Made by a program: the position numbers and the translations under genes. Source: an uncultured Flavobacteriaceae bacterium (GTDB lineage Bacteria; Bacteroidota; Bacteroidia; Flavobacteriales; Flavobacteriaceae). From it: a stretch of 36,319 nucleotides of DNA. The notes beneath the pieces are model-generated. The model did not search any database. It worked only from the letters and a program-made list of their open reading frames with translations, and was not told the DNA's origin. The stretch's first letter is position 1, and every line of letters starts with the position of its first letter. The stretch lies in contig CAJIZJ010000060.1 of assembly GCA_905181825.1 (NCBI GenBank), forward strand, positions 1 through 36,319, in the 5' to 3' direction. This document shows positions 1 to 8,428 of this stretch, one piece after another.

Positions 1-66
1 CAAACCTTATAACACCACATTAATACAATGAACTTCCCTATTTAACTTCCGTTTTTTAAGCGGCTG

Positions 67-96
67 CAAACATACAACCTTTTTTACCTTTCACAA
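67..96 (-). promoter_or_regulatory. Outward-facing Bacteroidota-type promoter
   Basis: On the minus strand there is a TTG (bases 96-94), a 19-base spacer and TATGTTTG (74-67), a perfect match to the Bacteroidota consensus TAnnTTTG with good spacing. Transcription would start near base 60 and leave the window at base 1. The bases after the -7 box read CAGCCGC, the same as after the tRNA-Lys promoter at 17905-17934, so the target may be a stable RNA or a highly expressed gene outside the window. A possible ATG codon lies on the minus strand near base 20, but too little sequence remains to call a gene. Confidence 0.7.
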
Positions 97-179
97 CTTT
101 TATCTAAGGTATTTTAAATAACAAATATCCGTCTTTGTTTTATTGTCTGAATTACAATATGTTAAGAATGAAAAAAAAA

Positions 180-214
180 CATATAATTTAAATTACTAAT
201 CTTTAAATTATATG
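180..214. repeat. 13-bp perfect AT-rich inverted repeat upstream of thrS
   Basis: Arms at 180-192 and 202-214 are perfectly complementary around a 9-base loop. On the minus strand the dyad is followed by nine T residues (complement of the A9 at 171-179), so it resembles a weak factor-independent terminator in that direction. It lies just upstream of the thrS -33 element, so an operator or upstream-element role is also possible. The dyad itself is directly visible; its function is not. Confidence 0.6.
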
Positions 215-222
215 AATACTTA

Positions 223-253
223 TTGTTTGAAACCGTTTATACTCTTATATTTG
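223..253 (+). promoter_or_regulatory. Promoter of the thrS-infC-rpmI-rplT operon
   Basis: TATATTTG at 246-253 matches TAnnTTTG exactly. A TTG at 223-225 lies 20 bases upstream, and an overlapping TTTG at 226-229 lies 16 bases upstream. The thrS ATG at 277 follows after a short leader. Because the promoter covers the upstream in-frame ATG at 223, that codon cannot be the start used by this transcript. Confidence 0.75.
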
Positions 254-276
254 CCTCCTATTATATAAAACTAACT

Positions 277-2223
277 ATGATTAATATTACATTGCCTGAT
301 GGAAGCGTGAGATCTTTTGAACAAAGTCTTACTGTATTAGATGTCGCTAAAGATATTAGCGAAGGTTTTGCACGAAATGTAATTTCGGCTAAATTTAATG
401 ATACTACTGTTGAAACCTCTACTTTATTAACTACCGATGGCAGTCTTACGTTATACACCTGGAAGGATGCTTTAGGTAAAAAAGCCTTTTGGCACTCATC
501 TTCTCATATACTTGCTCAAGCTTTAGAAGAATTATACCCTGGAGTTAAACTATCTATAGGACCTGCTATTGAAAATGGATTTTACTATGATGTAGACTTA
601 GGCGATCAAGTGATTTCTGAAAACAACTTTAAGGCCATAGAAAATAAAATGCTGGAAATAGCAAGAGAAAAGCATGACTTCTCGATAAAACCAGTATCAA
701 AAGCAGATGCACTACTCAAATATAAAAATGAAGGTAACACATATAAGGTAGAGCTAATTGAAAACCTTAACGATGGAGAAATTACTTTTTGTGATCATTC
801 ATCATTTACTGACTTATGTAGAGGGGGACATATCCCTAATACGGGAATTATCAAGGCCGTAAAGGTTTTAAGCGTGGCAGGAGCTTATTGGAGAGGGGAT
901 GAAAACAATATCCAACTTACTAGAGTTTATGGGATTTCATTTCCAAAACAAAAAGAACTAACAGAATATTTAGCTCTTTTAGAAGAAGCTAAAAAAAGAG
1001 ACCACCGAAAATTAGGAAAGCAACTAGAACTTTTTACTTTTTCAAAGAAAGTTGGACAAGGTTTACCATTATGGTTGCCAAAAGGAGCCGCTTTACGTTC
1101 ACGATTAGAAGACTTTTTAAAGAAAGCACAACAAAAAGCGGGCTACGAAATGGTCATCACCCCTCATATTGGTCAAAAAGAATTGTACGTCACTTCAGGG
1201 CATTATGAAAAATATGGAGCAGACAGCTTCCAAAGCATTAAAACTCCTAAAGACGATGAAGAGTTTTTGCTTAAACCAATGAATTGCCCCCACCACTGTG
1301 AAATATACAATGCAAAACCCTTTAGTTATAAAGAATTACCTAAACGATTTGCTGAATTTGGTACTGTTTATAGGTATGAACAAAGTGGTGAGCTGCATGG
1401 TTTGACAAGAGTAAGAGGTTTTACTCAAGATGATGCTCATATATTTTGTATGCCTGAGCAGTTAGACCAGGAGTTTCAAAATGTAATAGACTTGGTCCTT
1501 TATGTATTCGGATCTCTAGGGTTTGAAAACTTCTCGACACAAGTATCTGTACGGGATCCGAAAAATTTAGAAAAATACATTGGGGATTCTGATGTTTGGG
1601 ACAAAGCAGAGCAAGCAATCATAAATGCTGCGGAAGCAAAAGGATTAGACTATATAGTTGAAACTGGCGAAGCTGCTTTTTATGGACCAAAATTAGACTT
1701 CATGGTCAAAGATGCCTTAGGACGACAATGGCAGTTAGGGACCATTCAAGTAGACTATAATTTACCAGAAAGATTCGATTTGACCTATAAAGGAGCCGAT
1801 AACGAACTACATAGGCCTGTTATGATTCACCGTGCCCCTTTTGGAAGCATGGAACGATTTGTAGCAATTTTGCTTGAACATACGGGAGGAAATTTCCCGC
1901 TTTGGTTAGTGCCTGAACAAGTTATTATCCTATCAATTAGCGAGAAATATGAAAAATACGCTCGAAAAGTTTTAAATTTGCTAGAAAATAACGAAATTCG
2001 CGCCCTCGTGGACAACAGAAATGAAACCATGGGTAAGAAAATTCGGGACGCAGAAATGCAAAAAGTTCCTTATATGATTATCGTTGGTGAGCAAGAAGAA
2101 CTCGACGGAACAGTAAGCGTAAGAAAACATGGTGGAGAGGATTTAGGCACGATTAGTGTTAAATCATTTACATCAATTATTGAAGAAGAGATTAAGAAAA
2201 CACTAAAAGAATTTAAAGTTTAA
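277..2223 (+). CDS. thrS: Threonine--tRNA ligase
   Basis: This is a full-length threonyl-tRNA synthetase of 648 residues, which charges tRNA-Thr in the cytoplasm. An N-terminal TGS domain (about 1-62, starting [11 protein letters not shown]) is followed by the editing domain, with its paired motifs H73-x3-H77 and C181-x3-H185. The class II catalytic core has the zinc ligands C337 (in MNCPHH), H388 (QDDAH) and H518 (MIHRAPFGS). The C-terminal anticodon-binding domain runs from about 530. The reading frame is open from an ATG at 223, but that codon lies inside the promoter and would add 18 residues not expected in the family; I chose the ATG at 277. It heads the translation operon and its stop is 15 bases from the infC start. 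Confidence 0.97.
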   Translation: MINITLPDGSVRSFEQSLTVLDVAKDISEGFARNVISAKFNDTTVETSTLLTTDGSLTLYTWKDALGKKAFWHSSSHILAQALEELYPGVKLSIGPAIENGFYYDVDLGDQVISENNFKAIENKMLEIAREKHDFSIKPVSKADALLKYKNEGNTYKVELIENLNDGEITFCDHSSFTDLCRGGHIPNTGIIKAVKVLSVAGAYWRGDENNIQLTRVYGISFPKQKELTEYLALLEEAKKRDHRKLGKQLELFTFSKKVGQGLPLWLPKGAALRSRLEDFLKKAQQKAGYEMVITPHIGQKELYVTSGHYEKYGADSFQSIKTPKDDEEFLLKPMNCPHHCEIYNAKPFSYKELPKRFAEFGTVYRYEQSGELHGLTRVRGFTQDDAHIFCMPEQLDQEFQNVIDLVLYVFGSLGFENFSTQVSVRDPKNLEKYIGDSDVWDKAEQAIINAAEAKGLDYIVETGEAAFYGPKLDFMVKDALGRQWQLGTIQVDYNLPERFDLTYKGADNELHRPVMIHRAPFGSMERFVAILLEHTGGNFPLWLVPEQVIILSISEKYEKYARKVLNLLENNEIRALVDNRNETMGKKIRDAEMQKVPYMIIVGEQEELDGTVSVRKHGGEDLGTISVKSFTSIIEEEIKKTLKEFKV

Positions 2224-2238
2224 CTAAAATATAAAGCC

Positions 2239-2796
2239 ATAGCAATACGTAGAAGAAGAGACAGAGGTCCTCTAAGAATTATTAAAGAAGATCAACACAA
2301 GATCAACAGGAAAATCACTGCATTAGAGTTAAGACTTGTTGGTGACAACGTTGAAGTTGGTGTTTACAGCTTATCTAAAGCCTTAGCAATCGCAAGAGAG
2401 CAAGAAGTTGATTTAGTTGAGATTTCACCAAATGCTGTTCCCCCTGTATGTAAGGTAATGGATTATAAGAAGTTTCTTTATGAACAAAAGAAGCGTGATA
2501 AAGTTATCAAATCAAAAGCGACCAAAGTGGTTGTTAAGGAAATTCGTTTTGGACCTCAAACCGATGACCATGATTATGCTTTTAAAAGAAAACACGCAGA
2601 AAAGTTTTTAAAAGAAGGTGCTAAATTGAAAGCCTTTGTGTTTTTCAAAGGACGTTCAATTATCTATCAAGAACAAGGTCAAATTTTATTATTGCGTTTA
2701 GCGCAAGATTTAGAAGACTTAGGGAAAGTAGAGCAAATGCCAAAATTAGAAGGGAAGCGTATGATTATGTTCATATCACCAAAAAAAGTAAAATAA
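2239..2796 (+). CDS. infC: Translation initiation factor IF-3 (ATA start codon)
   Basis: IF-3 binds the 30S subunit, blocks premature 50S joining and checks start-codon/initiator pairing. Homology to IF-3 begins right after the thrS stop (AIRRRR..., then [14 protein letters not shown] and [18 protein letters not shown]) and continues to a normal C-terminal domain. No ATG, GTG or TTG lies in frame between the thrS TAA (2221-2223) and this conserved N-terminus. The best start is ATA at 2239, giving 185 residues; a second ATA at 2245 is possible. Starting at the first ATG (2458) would remove 73 residues, the whole N-terminal domain. Known IF-3 genes use ATT or similar rare starts so that IF-3 represses its own translation; the same logic is inferred here. 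Confidence 0.93.
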   Translation: MAIRRRRDRGPLRIIKEDQHKINRKITALELRLVGDNVEVGVYSLSKALAIAREQEVDLVEISPNAVPPVCKVMDYKKFLYEQKKRDKVIKSKATKVVVKEIRFGPQTDDHDYAFKRKHAEKFLKEGAKLKAFVFFKGRSIIYQEQGQILLLRLAQDLEDLGKVEQMPKLEGKRMIMFISPKKVK

Positions 2797-2821
2797 GCGA
2801 AGTAACTAAATAAAGTAGAAA

Positions 2822-3019
2822 ATGCCTAAAATGAAAACCAAGTCTAGTGCCAAAAAACGATTTAAGTTAACTGGTACTGGAAAAATCAAAAGAAAGCATG
2901 CGTTCAAAAGCCACATTCTAACGAAGAAGTCTAAAAAACGCAAACTTGCTCTCACTCACAGTACATTAGTACATGCGAATGATGCAGCCAACATTAAGCA
3001 ACAATTACGTTTAAAGTAA
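2822..3019 (+). CDS. rpmI: 50S ribosomal protein L35
   Basis: A small, very basic protein of 65 residues that begins [20 protein letters not shown], the hallmark N-terminus of bL35. It is a structural component of the large ribosomal subunit. It follows infC by 25 bases and precedes rplT, the conserved infC-rpmI-rplT order seen across bacteria. Length is normal and the frame is intact. Confidence 0.97.
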   Translation: MPKMKTKSSAKKRFKLTGTGKIKRKHAFKSHILTKKSKKRKLALTHSTLVHANDAANIKQQLRLK

Positions 3020-3116
3020 TTATTGCTTAGGTTAAACTAATTTTTATAAACCATGGAGTCAGGCCAATATAAGTGTTCAACATAATTGAATCGCCTACTA
3101 CAAAAAACTTTAAGAA

Positions 3117-3461
3117 ATGCCAAGATCAGTAAACTCAGTGGCCAAAAGAGCCCGTAGAAAAAAAGTATTAAAACAAGCCAAAGGATATTTTGGACGTCGT
3201 AAAAATGTATGGACTGTTGCAAAAAATGCAGTAGACAAAGCCATGCTTTACGCTTACAGAGACCGTAGAAACAAAAAAAGAACATTCCGTGCATTATGGA
3301 TCATGCGTATCAACGCTGGATCTAGAGCTCATGGATTATCGTATTCACAATTTATGGGGAAACTCAAAACGCATAACATTGACCTAAACCGAAAGGTATT
3401 GGCTGATTTAGCAATGAACGACCCAGCAGCTTTTAAAGCTATAGTTGACAAACTAAACTAA
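3117..3461 (+). CDS. rplT: 50S ribosomal protein L20
   Basis: A basic protein of 114 residues with the bL20 signature: an N-terminal [19 protein letters not shown] tail, the [12 protein letters not shown] motif, then the [20 protein letters not shown] core. L20 binds 23S rRNA early in large-subunit assembly and in other phyla also represses its own operon. The gene is separated from rpmI by 97 bases, a larger gap than elsewhere in the operon, and is followed by a strong bidirectional terminator. Confidence 0.97.
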   Translation: MPRSVNSVAKRARRKKVLKQAKGYFGRRKNVWTVAKNAVDKAMLYAYRDRRNKKRTFRALWIMRINAGSRAHGLSYSQFMGKLKTHNIDLNRKVLADLAMNDPAAFKAIVDKLN

Positions 3462-3493
3462 GGCATTTGCCTATTGTATAATATTCGCTTATA

Positions 3494-3527
3494 AAAAAAA
3501 GCCCACTCAATTGAGTGGGCTTTTTTT
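3494..3527. terminator. Bidirectional terminator between rplT and the dnaB operon
   Basis: A perfect 17-base inverted repeat: seven A, a GC-rich stem (GCCCACTCAA / TTGAGTGGGC) and seven T, centred between 3510 and 3511. In RNA the central AATT would form the loop. It gives a GC-rich hairpin followed by a U-tract on both strands and so ends both the rplT operon (+) and the gene ending at 3551 (-). Confidence 0.93.
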
Positions 3528-3550
3528 ATTTACAACATCTTTTATCGTAA

Positions 3551-4807
3551 CTATGTTTTTTGTTTTTTCTTTCGTGCAGCAGGAAATAATACATTATTTA
3601 AAATAAGCCGATACCCTGGCGAAGTAGGATGTAAATCTAATTCAGTTTTTGGATCCCCTACCCTATGTGTATAATCCTCAGGATCATGACCTCCATAAAA
3701 TGTAAAGAATCCCTGTCCTTTAATCCCATGTATGTACCTAGCTTCTCCATTTGACTTATTTTCACCCATCACTAAAACATTAGATTTCACTAGTTCTCTT
3801 GAATAGGAAGTTGTTTGACCCATAAAACCTTTTATAAGTGCAGTGTGATTTTGATTCAGCATTGTAGGAATAGGATCCCATTTGGCTGAATACTCCATTA
3901 GTGTAAAGTAGTCTAATTCTTTTGGTATTTTACGAACTTGGGTCATGTCTATGTTTGAAAACTCATATACTTTAGGGTCTCGTTCGATAATAAAATCTGT
4001 GAAGGCAAACGTTTTAGAGTAGTCTAATTGGTTTTGATAGTTTGGAGTTGTCCCATCCCCATCAAACATTGGCTCACAAATATCAACTTGTTGAGCTGAT
4101 AAAGCAATATCAAAACTATCTGTAGCACTGCACATGGCAAACATAAAGCCACCTCCCAATACATATTCTCTAATTTTTTTAGCTACGGCTAGTTTTTGAT
4201 CAGAGACTTTACTGTACCCCAATGATATAGCTAGTGCTTCAGACGCTTGTTGATGTTCAATATACCAAGCTGCATTTCTATAAGCTCTATAAAACTTCCC
4301 ATACTGACCAGTGAAATCTTCGTGATGAAGGTGGAGCCAATCATAAAGTAATAAAGCATCCGCTAAAACTTCCGTATCGTAAATGGTTTCATAAGGGATT
4401 TCAGCATAAGTCAAAACCATAGTTACGGCATCATCCCAAGGTTGGTTTCCGTTTGGAGAATAGACCGCTATCTTGGGGGCTTTTTCGAGAACTACTGCAT
4501 CCATGTTTTGACTAGGACTTTCAATATTCCTTAGAATAGCTTCGACTTTTTCGTTACTTAAAATCTCATATGAAACACCTCTGATGAGACATTCCTTTTC
4601 AATAGAGTCTATCAAGGGCACTAAGAAAGACCCTCCTCTATAATTAAGAAGCCATTTTACGTTTTGTTGTTTACTAAGAACCCAATAAGTAATTCCGTAG
4701 GCTTTGAGATGATTTTTCTGACCTTCTGCATCCATTGGAATTAGAATATAAGACGCAAAAGAATTCAAAGAAAAAAACAAGCAAAGAGTCAGTATTAATT
4801 TTTTCAT
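3551..4807 (-). CDS. Secreted amidotransferase-like protein (often labelled asparagine synthetase B)
   Basis: A protein of 418 residues with an N-terminal signal peptide (MKKLILTLCLFFSLNSFAS), so it is probably periplasmic. I recall close relatives in Flavobacteriia being labelled asparagine synthetase B, but I see neither an N-terminal catalytic Cys nor an ATP-pyrophosphatase domain of true AsnB. Instead, residues 217-229 (LGGGFMFAMCSAT) look like the nucleophile elbow of a class I glutamine-amidotransferase-like fold, with C226 as candidate nucleophile. Histidine-rich stretches HLHHEDF (about 159-165) and YGGHDPEDYTH near the C-terminus could complete an active site or bind metal. It lies 28 bases downstream of dnaB on the same strand, probably co-transcribed. 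Its substrate is unknown; the fold assignment is inference. Confidence 0.75.
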   Translation of the reverse strand: MKKLILTLCLFFSLNSFASYILIPMDAEGQKNHLKAYGITYWVLSKQQNVKWLLNYRGGSFLVPLIDSIEKECLIRGVSYEILSNEKVEAILRNIESPSQNMDAVVLEKAPKIAVYSPNGNQPWDDAVTMVLTYAEIPYETIYDTEVLADALLLYDWLHLHHEDFTGQYGKFYRAYRNAAWYIEHQQASEALAISLGYSKVSDQKLAVAKKIREYVLGGGFMFAMCSATDSFDIALSAQQVDICEPMFDGDGTTPNYQNQLDYSKTFAFTDFIIERDPKVYEFSNIDMTQVRKIPKELDYFTLMEYSAKWDPIPTMLNQNHTALIKGFMGQTTSYSRELVKSNVLVMGENKSNGEARYIHGIKGQGFFTFYGGHDPEDYTHRVGDPKTELDLHPTSPGYRLILNNVLFPAARKKKQKT

Positions 4808-4835
4808 CTTCTAAAGATAAGTAAAAAAAGAGGCA

Positions 4836-6371
4836 TTAGTAAGGCGTATCGTCGTCAGCGTCTCCAAAAGCTTGACTTGGATCAACTCTAAAGTCTTCTT
4901 GCTTGAAAGTATCGTCATTAGCAGCGGCATTCATTTTGGAATGAAACTCGGTATCAAATGGAGAATCAAAATCATCCAAATTATCAAACTTACCTAAATG
5001 ACCGATAAACTTTAATCGTATATTCTCTAGTCCACCGTTACGGTGCTTTGCAATTATAAATTCTGCTTGACCTTCGGAGGGAGTGTGTTGCTCATCATCC
5101 CATTCGTCAATCTTGTAATATTCTGGACGGTAAATAAATGAAACGATATCTGCATCTTGTTCAATCGCACCAGACTCTCTCAAGTCAGAAAGCAACGGAC
5201 GCTTACTGCCACCACGTGTTTCAACAGCCCTAGAGAGCTGAGATAACGCAATTACAGGGATACTTAATTCTTTTGCTAAAGCCTTGAGGTTACGTGATAT
5301 CATAGAAATTTCTTGCTCACGATTCCCGTTTTTCTGACTACCACCCCCAGTCATAAGCTGTAAATAATCTACAATAATTAGTTTGATGCCATTTTGAGAG
5401 GCTAATCGGCGTGCTTTGGCTCTTAAGTCAAAAATGGATAATGAAGGTGTATCGTCAATATATAAAGGGGCTTTTTCAAGAGATTTTACTTTAACATTTA
5501 ATTGTTCCCATTCATGTTTTTCAAGACGACCTGTTCTTAATTTCTCAGAACTTAAGCCTGTTTCTGAAGAAATTAATCGTGTAATTAACTGAACAGATGA
5601 CATTTCTAATGAAAAGAAAGCGACAGGAATATTTTGAGTGACTGCAATATTACGAGCCATTGAAAGCGTTAGAGCCGTTTTACCCATACCAGGACGGGCC
5701 GCTATGATAATTAAATCACTTTCTTGCCACCCAGAGGTAAGCTTGTCAAGCTTATCGAACCCTGAAGGCACCCCGCTAAGCCCTTCTTTATTAGAAATTT
5801 CTTCAATCTTTTTCTTTGCTTGAAATACTAAATCCTGTGCAGTTTCAGTTGATTTTTTAATATTTCCCTGTGTAACTTCATATAGTCGTGTTTCAGCTTT
5901 GTCTAATAAATCAAAAACATCCTTTGTTTCATCAAAAGAATCTTCAATAATTTCGTTTGAAATTTTGATTAAGCTACGCTGAATAAATTTCTGTAAAATA
6001 ATCCGTGCATGAAATTCAATGTGAGCAGATGAAGATACTTTTTGTGTTAATGATATTAAGTAAAAATCACCTCCTACTAAATCCAGTTTAGAATTTTTTC
6101 TTAATTGAGTGGAAACCGTTAATAAATCAACAGGTTCACTATTTTCAAATAGCTGCAGTATTGCTTCAAAAATATATTGATGAGAATCTTTATAAAAAGC
6201 ATCAATACTAAGGATGTCAATTACCTCATCAACTCCTTTTTTATCAATCATCATAGCCCCAAGCACAACTTCCTCTAAATCGGTGGCTTGTGGAGGGATT
6301 TTCCCTTTTTCCAAGCTAATTAAAGTGCTTGTATCTGTTTTGTATGCTTTTACTTGGTCTGGCTGTTTCAT
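4836..6371 (-). CDS. dnaB: Replicative DNA helicase
   Basis: DnaB is the hexameric 5'-3' helicase that unwinds DNA at the replication fork. The 511-residue protein has an N-terminal helicase domain (about 25-130, including PPQATDLEEVVLGAMM), a linker, and the RecA-like C-terminal domain with Walker A at 225-232 (ARPGMGKT). Further motifs are FFSLEMSS, LIIVDYLQLM (Walker B) and SDLRESGAIEQDAD. There is no intein. A short acidic tail (ANDDTFKQEDF to the end) extends past the core. A 7-bp-arm dyad lies at 6412-6432, about 40 bases upstream of the start. The secreted protein at 3551-4807 follows on the same strand. Confidence 0.97.
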   Translation of the reverse strand: MKQPDQVKAYKTDTSTLISLEKGKIPPQATDLEEVVLGAMMIDKKGVDEVIDILSIDAFYKDSHQYIFEAILQLFENSEPVDLLTVSTQLRKNSKLDLVGGDFYLISLTQKVSSSAHIEFHARIILQKFIQRSLIKISNEIIEDSFDETKDVFDLLDKAETRLYEVTQGNIKKSTETAQDLVFQAKKKIEEISNKEGLSGVPSGFDKLDKLTSGWQESDLIIIAARPGMGKTALTLSMARNIAVTQNIPVAFFSLEMSSVQLITRLISSETGLSSEKLRTGRLEKHEWEQLNVKVKSLEKAPLYIDDTPSLSIFDLRAKARRLASQNGIKLIIVDYLQLMTGGGSQKNGNREQEISMISRNLKALAKELSIPVIALSQLSRAVETRGGSKRPLLSDLRESGAIEQDADIVSFIYRPEYYKIDEWDDEQHTPSEGQAEFIIAKHRNGGLENIRLKFIGHLGKFDNLDDFDSPFDTEFHSKMNAAANDDTFKQEDFRVDPSQAFGDADDDTPY

Positions 6372-6472
6372 GTTACGAAAGTACTTAAAATATGAGTAAT
6401 ACAGAGAATGGTTGTTGACGTATACTCAACAATTAAACTGTTTATAAGTTAAAAATATTGTTAATAAGCATT

Positions 6473-6499
6473 AAAAAAGTCAAGTGAGACACTTGACTT
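6473..6499 (-). terminator. Terminator of accA
   Basis: A 10-bp perfect stem (6477-6486 paired with 6490-6499) around a 3-base loop, followed on the minus strand by six T (complement of the A run 6473-6478). It lies 28 bases past the accA stop, in the right orientation for an intrinsic terminator of that gene. Confidence 0.82.
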
Positions 6500-6526
6500 A
6501 ATTTTTTATAAGAAGAGCGCTATGAA

Positions 6527-7480
6527 TTAATCGTTATATACACCCATTTGTGAATACTTATCCATGCGCTGGGCAACCAATTCTTTTGGTGATAAGTTTT
6601 TAAATTCATTATAAGACTTAACGATTGTGTTTGAAACAGTTAAAAATGTTTGGTCGCGATCTTTGTGAGCACCTCCTAAAGGTTCCTTTATAATCTCGTC
6701 AACTAACTTCATTCGCTTCATGTCTTTAGCGGTTAGTTTTAAAGCATCCGCAGCCTGCTCTTTATATTCCCAGCTTCTCCATAGTATTGAAGAACAAGAT
6801 TCTGGAGAAATCACAGAGTACCAAGTGTTTTCAAGCATTAAGACTTTATCACCTACTCCAATGCCCAAAGCACCGCCTGAAGCGCCTTCACCAATAATAA
6901 TCGTAATGATTGGTACTTTTAAACGAGTCATTTCAAGAATATTTCTAGCAATTGCTTCTCCTTGACCACGTTCTTCTGCCTCTAAGCCAGGGTAAGCACC
7001 AGGTGTATCGATAAGAGAGACAACTGGGATTCCAAACTTTTCTGCTGATTTCATTAGTCGAAGGGCTTTCCTATACCCTTCTGGATTTGCCATTCCAAAG
7101 TTTCTATACTGGCGTGTTTTAGTATTATATCCTTTTTGCTGACCAATAAACATAAAGCTTTGATCACCAATTTTTCCTAGGCCACCAATCATCGCTTTAT
7201 CATCCTTGAAATTACGATCTCCGTGGAGCTCCAAGAATGAATCACCACATATAGAATTGATATAATCTAAAGTATAGGGACGGTTAGGGTGTCTTGATAG
7301 TTGTACGCGTTGCCAAGGGGTTAAATTTTTATAAATTTCTTTTTTGGCTGCCTCTAATTTTTGAAGGATTTGCAAGGATGTTTCAGAAACATCGACATCA
7401 CTTTCTTCGCCAATAATTTGACATTTTTGTAGTTGATCTTCTAGTTCCTTAATAGGTAACTCAAATTCTAGATATTCCAT
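6527..7480 (-). CDS. accA: Acetyl-CoA carboxylase carboxyltransferase subunit alpha
   Basis: AccA, together with AccD, transfers carboxyl from carboxybiotin to acetyl-CoA to make malonyl-CoA, the first step of fatty acid synthesis. The protein has 317 residues, the usual length. It shows the coiled N-terminal helix region, the family string [28 protein letters not shown], the crotonase-like core with [20 protein letters not shown], and the oxyanion-hole region [15 protein letters not shown]. It appears to be transcribed alone, from a TAnnTTTG box at 7511-7518 to the terminator at 6473-6499. Confidence 0.97.
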   Translation of the reverse strand: MEYLEFELPIKELEDQLQKCQIIGEESDVDVSETSLQILQKLEAAKKEIYKNLTPWQRVQLSRHPNRPYTLDYINSICGDSFLELHGDRNFKDDKAMIGGLGKIGDQSFMFIGQQKGYNTKTRQYRNFGMANPEGYRKALRLMKSAEKFGIPVVSLIDTPGAYPGLEAEERGQGEAIARNILEMTRLKVPIITIIIGEGASGGALGIGVGDKVLMLENTWYSVISPESCSSILWRSWEYKEQAADALKLTAKDMKRMKLVDEIIKEPLGGAHKDRDQTFLTVSNTIVKSYNEFKNLSPKELVAQRMDKYSQMGVYND

Positions 7481-7510
7481 AGAAGTTCAAGATTAGTTTT
7501 AGTTAGATTA

Positions 7511-7518
7511 CAAATATA
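7511..7518 (-). promoter_or_regulatory. Probable accA promoter (-7 box)
   Basis: On the minus strand TATATTTG is an exact TAnnTTTG match, ending 30 bases before the accA ATG. I see no convincing TTG at the expected upstream distance, so only the -7 element is claimed. Confidence 0.55.
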
Positions 7519-7540
7519 AAACTTTAATAGATCTCAGAGC

Positions 7541-8428
7541 TTAGATTTGAGTTTTTTTGATGTTTTTAAAAATGGCGTTCAATAAAACGGTAAAAATAAT
7601 TATGCCAGCACCAATGTAAAACATTGGGCGCATGGTCTCAGATTCCGGAAAAAACACCAAGGCCAAAATAATTCCATAAATAGGCTCCAAGTTGTACGTC
7701 AATACAACTGTATAAGGGGTTATGTACTTCATTACATGAACCGAGACTATAAAAGCATAGGCTGTGCAAACTGAAGCTAAAATTAATAGATATACCCAGT
7801 CAGATGAAGAGATCTGAAAAAACGCATGGTTAAAACCATCCTCTCTGAACGCCAAAAAAATGGATATAAATAATATTCCAGAAATAAATTCATAAAATGA
7901 AATAATAGATGGGGGATAGTGTTGAACAAATTTACCATTAAGAACTGCAAACAATGTTGAAAATAATGCCGAGGATATGCCCAAAACAATACCTAATATA
8001 TATTTTAACTCTGTTTGAGTAATCAAAACAATTCCAACAATAACTATGAGACCAAATAAAATTTCATAACCAATGATTTTCCGTTTAAAAAATAACGGCT
8101 CTATAAAAGAGGCAAAGAATGCACCTGTTGAAAACATTGCTAAAGTGATTGATATATTTGAAACATTAATAGCTGCAAAAAAAGTTATCCAGTGTAACGC
8201 TATAATCACCCCTGCAACTGAAAGACTAAAGAGAACTTTTAATGGGATCCTTAAAGGGGTTTTCTTAGCCAAAATATACACTAACATTAAAACCGCTCCA
8301 ATACTCATTCTATACCAAACAAGATGAATTGCGTCTAACGTTATAAGCTCTCCTAGTATAGCCGTAAATCCAGCTATAATCACAAGAAAATGTAAGTGGA
8401 TATAGTTTTGAATTTTAACGCTTTGCAT
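7541..8428 (-). CDS. EamA/DMT-family transporter
   Basis: An integral membrane protein of 295 residues with about ten hydrophobic segments arranged as two EamA repeats, typical of drug/metabolite transporters. Sequence such as HWITFFAAINVSNISITLAMFSTGAFFASFIEPL in the first repeat and YLLILASVCTAYAF plus LEPIYGIILALVFF in the second fit this family. The substrate cannot be predicted. Its start overlaps the end of the upstream permease gene by 14 bases, which indicates translational coupling within the tgt operon. Confidence 0.88.
   Translation of the reverse strand: MQSVKIQNYIHLHFLVIIAGFTAILGELITLDAIHLVWYRMSIGAVLMLVYILAKKTPLRIPLKVLFSLSVAGVIIALHWITFFAAINVSNISITLAMFSTGAFFASFIEPLFFKRKIIGYEILFGLIVIVGIVLITQTELKYILGIVLGISSALFSTLFAVLNGKFVQHYPPSIISFYEFISGILFISIFLAFREDGFNHAFFQISSSDWVYLLILASVCTAYAFIVSVHVMKYITPYTVVLTYNLEPIYGIILALVFFPESETMRPMFYIGAGIIIFTVLLNAIFKNIKKTQI

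Noticed and set aside
223-276. Upstream in-frame ATG extending thrS by 18 residues
   Set aside because: It lies within the TTG-N20-TATATTTG promoter and the added residues are not part of the TGS domain; the ATG at 277 fits the family.
3037-3294. 85-codon minus-strand frame over rplT
   Set aside because: Antisense shadow of rplT; composition is what basic ribosomal codons give when read backwards.
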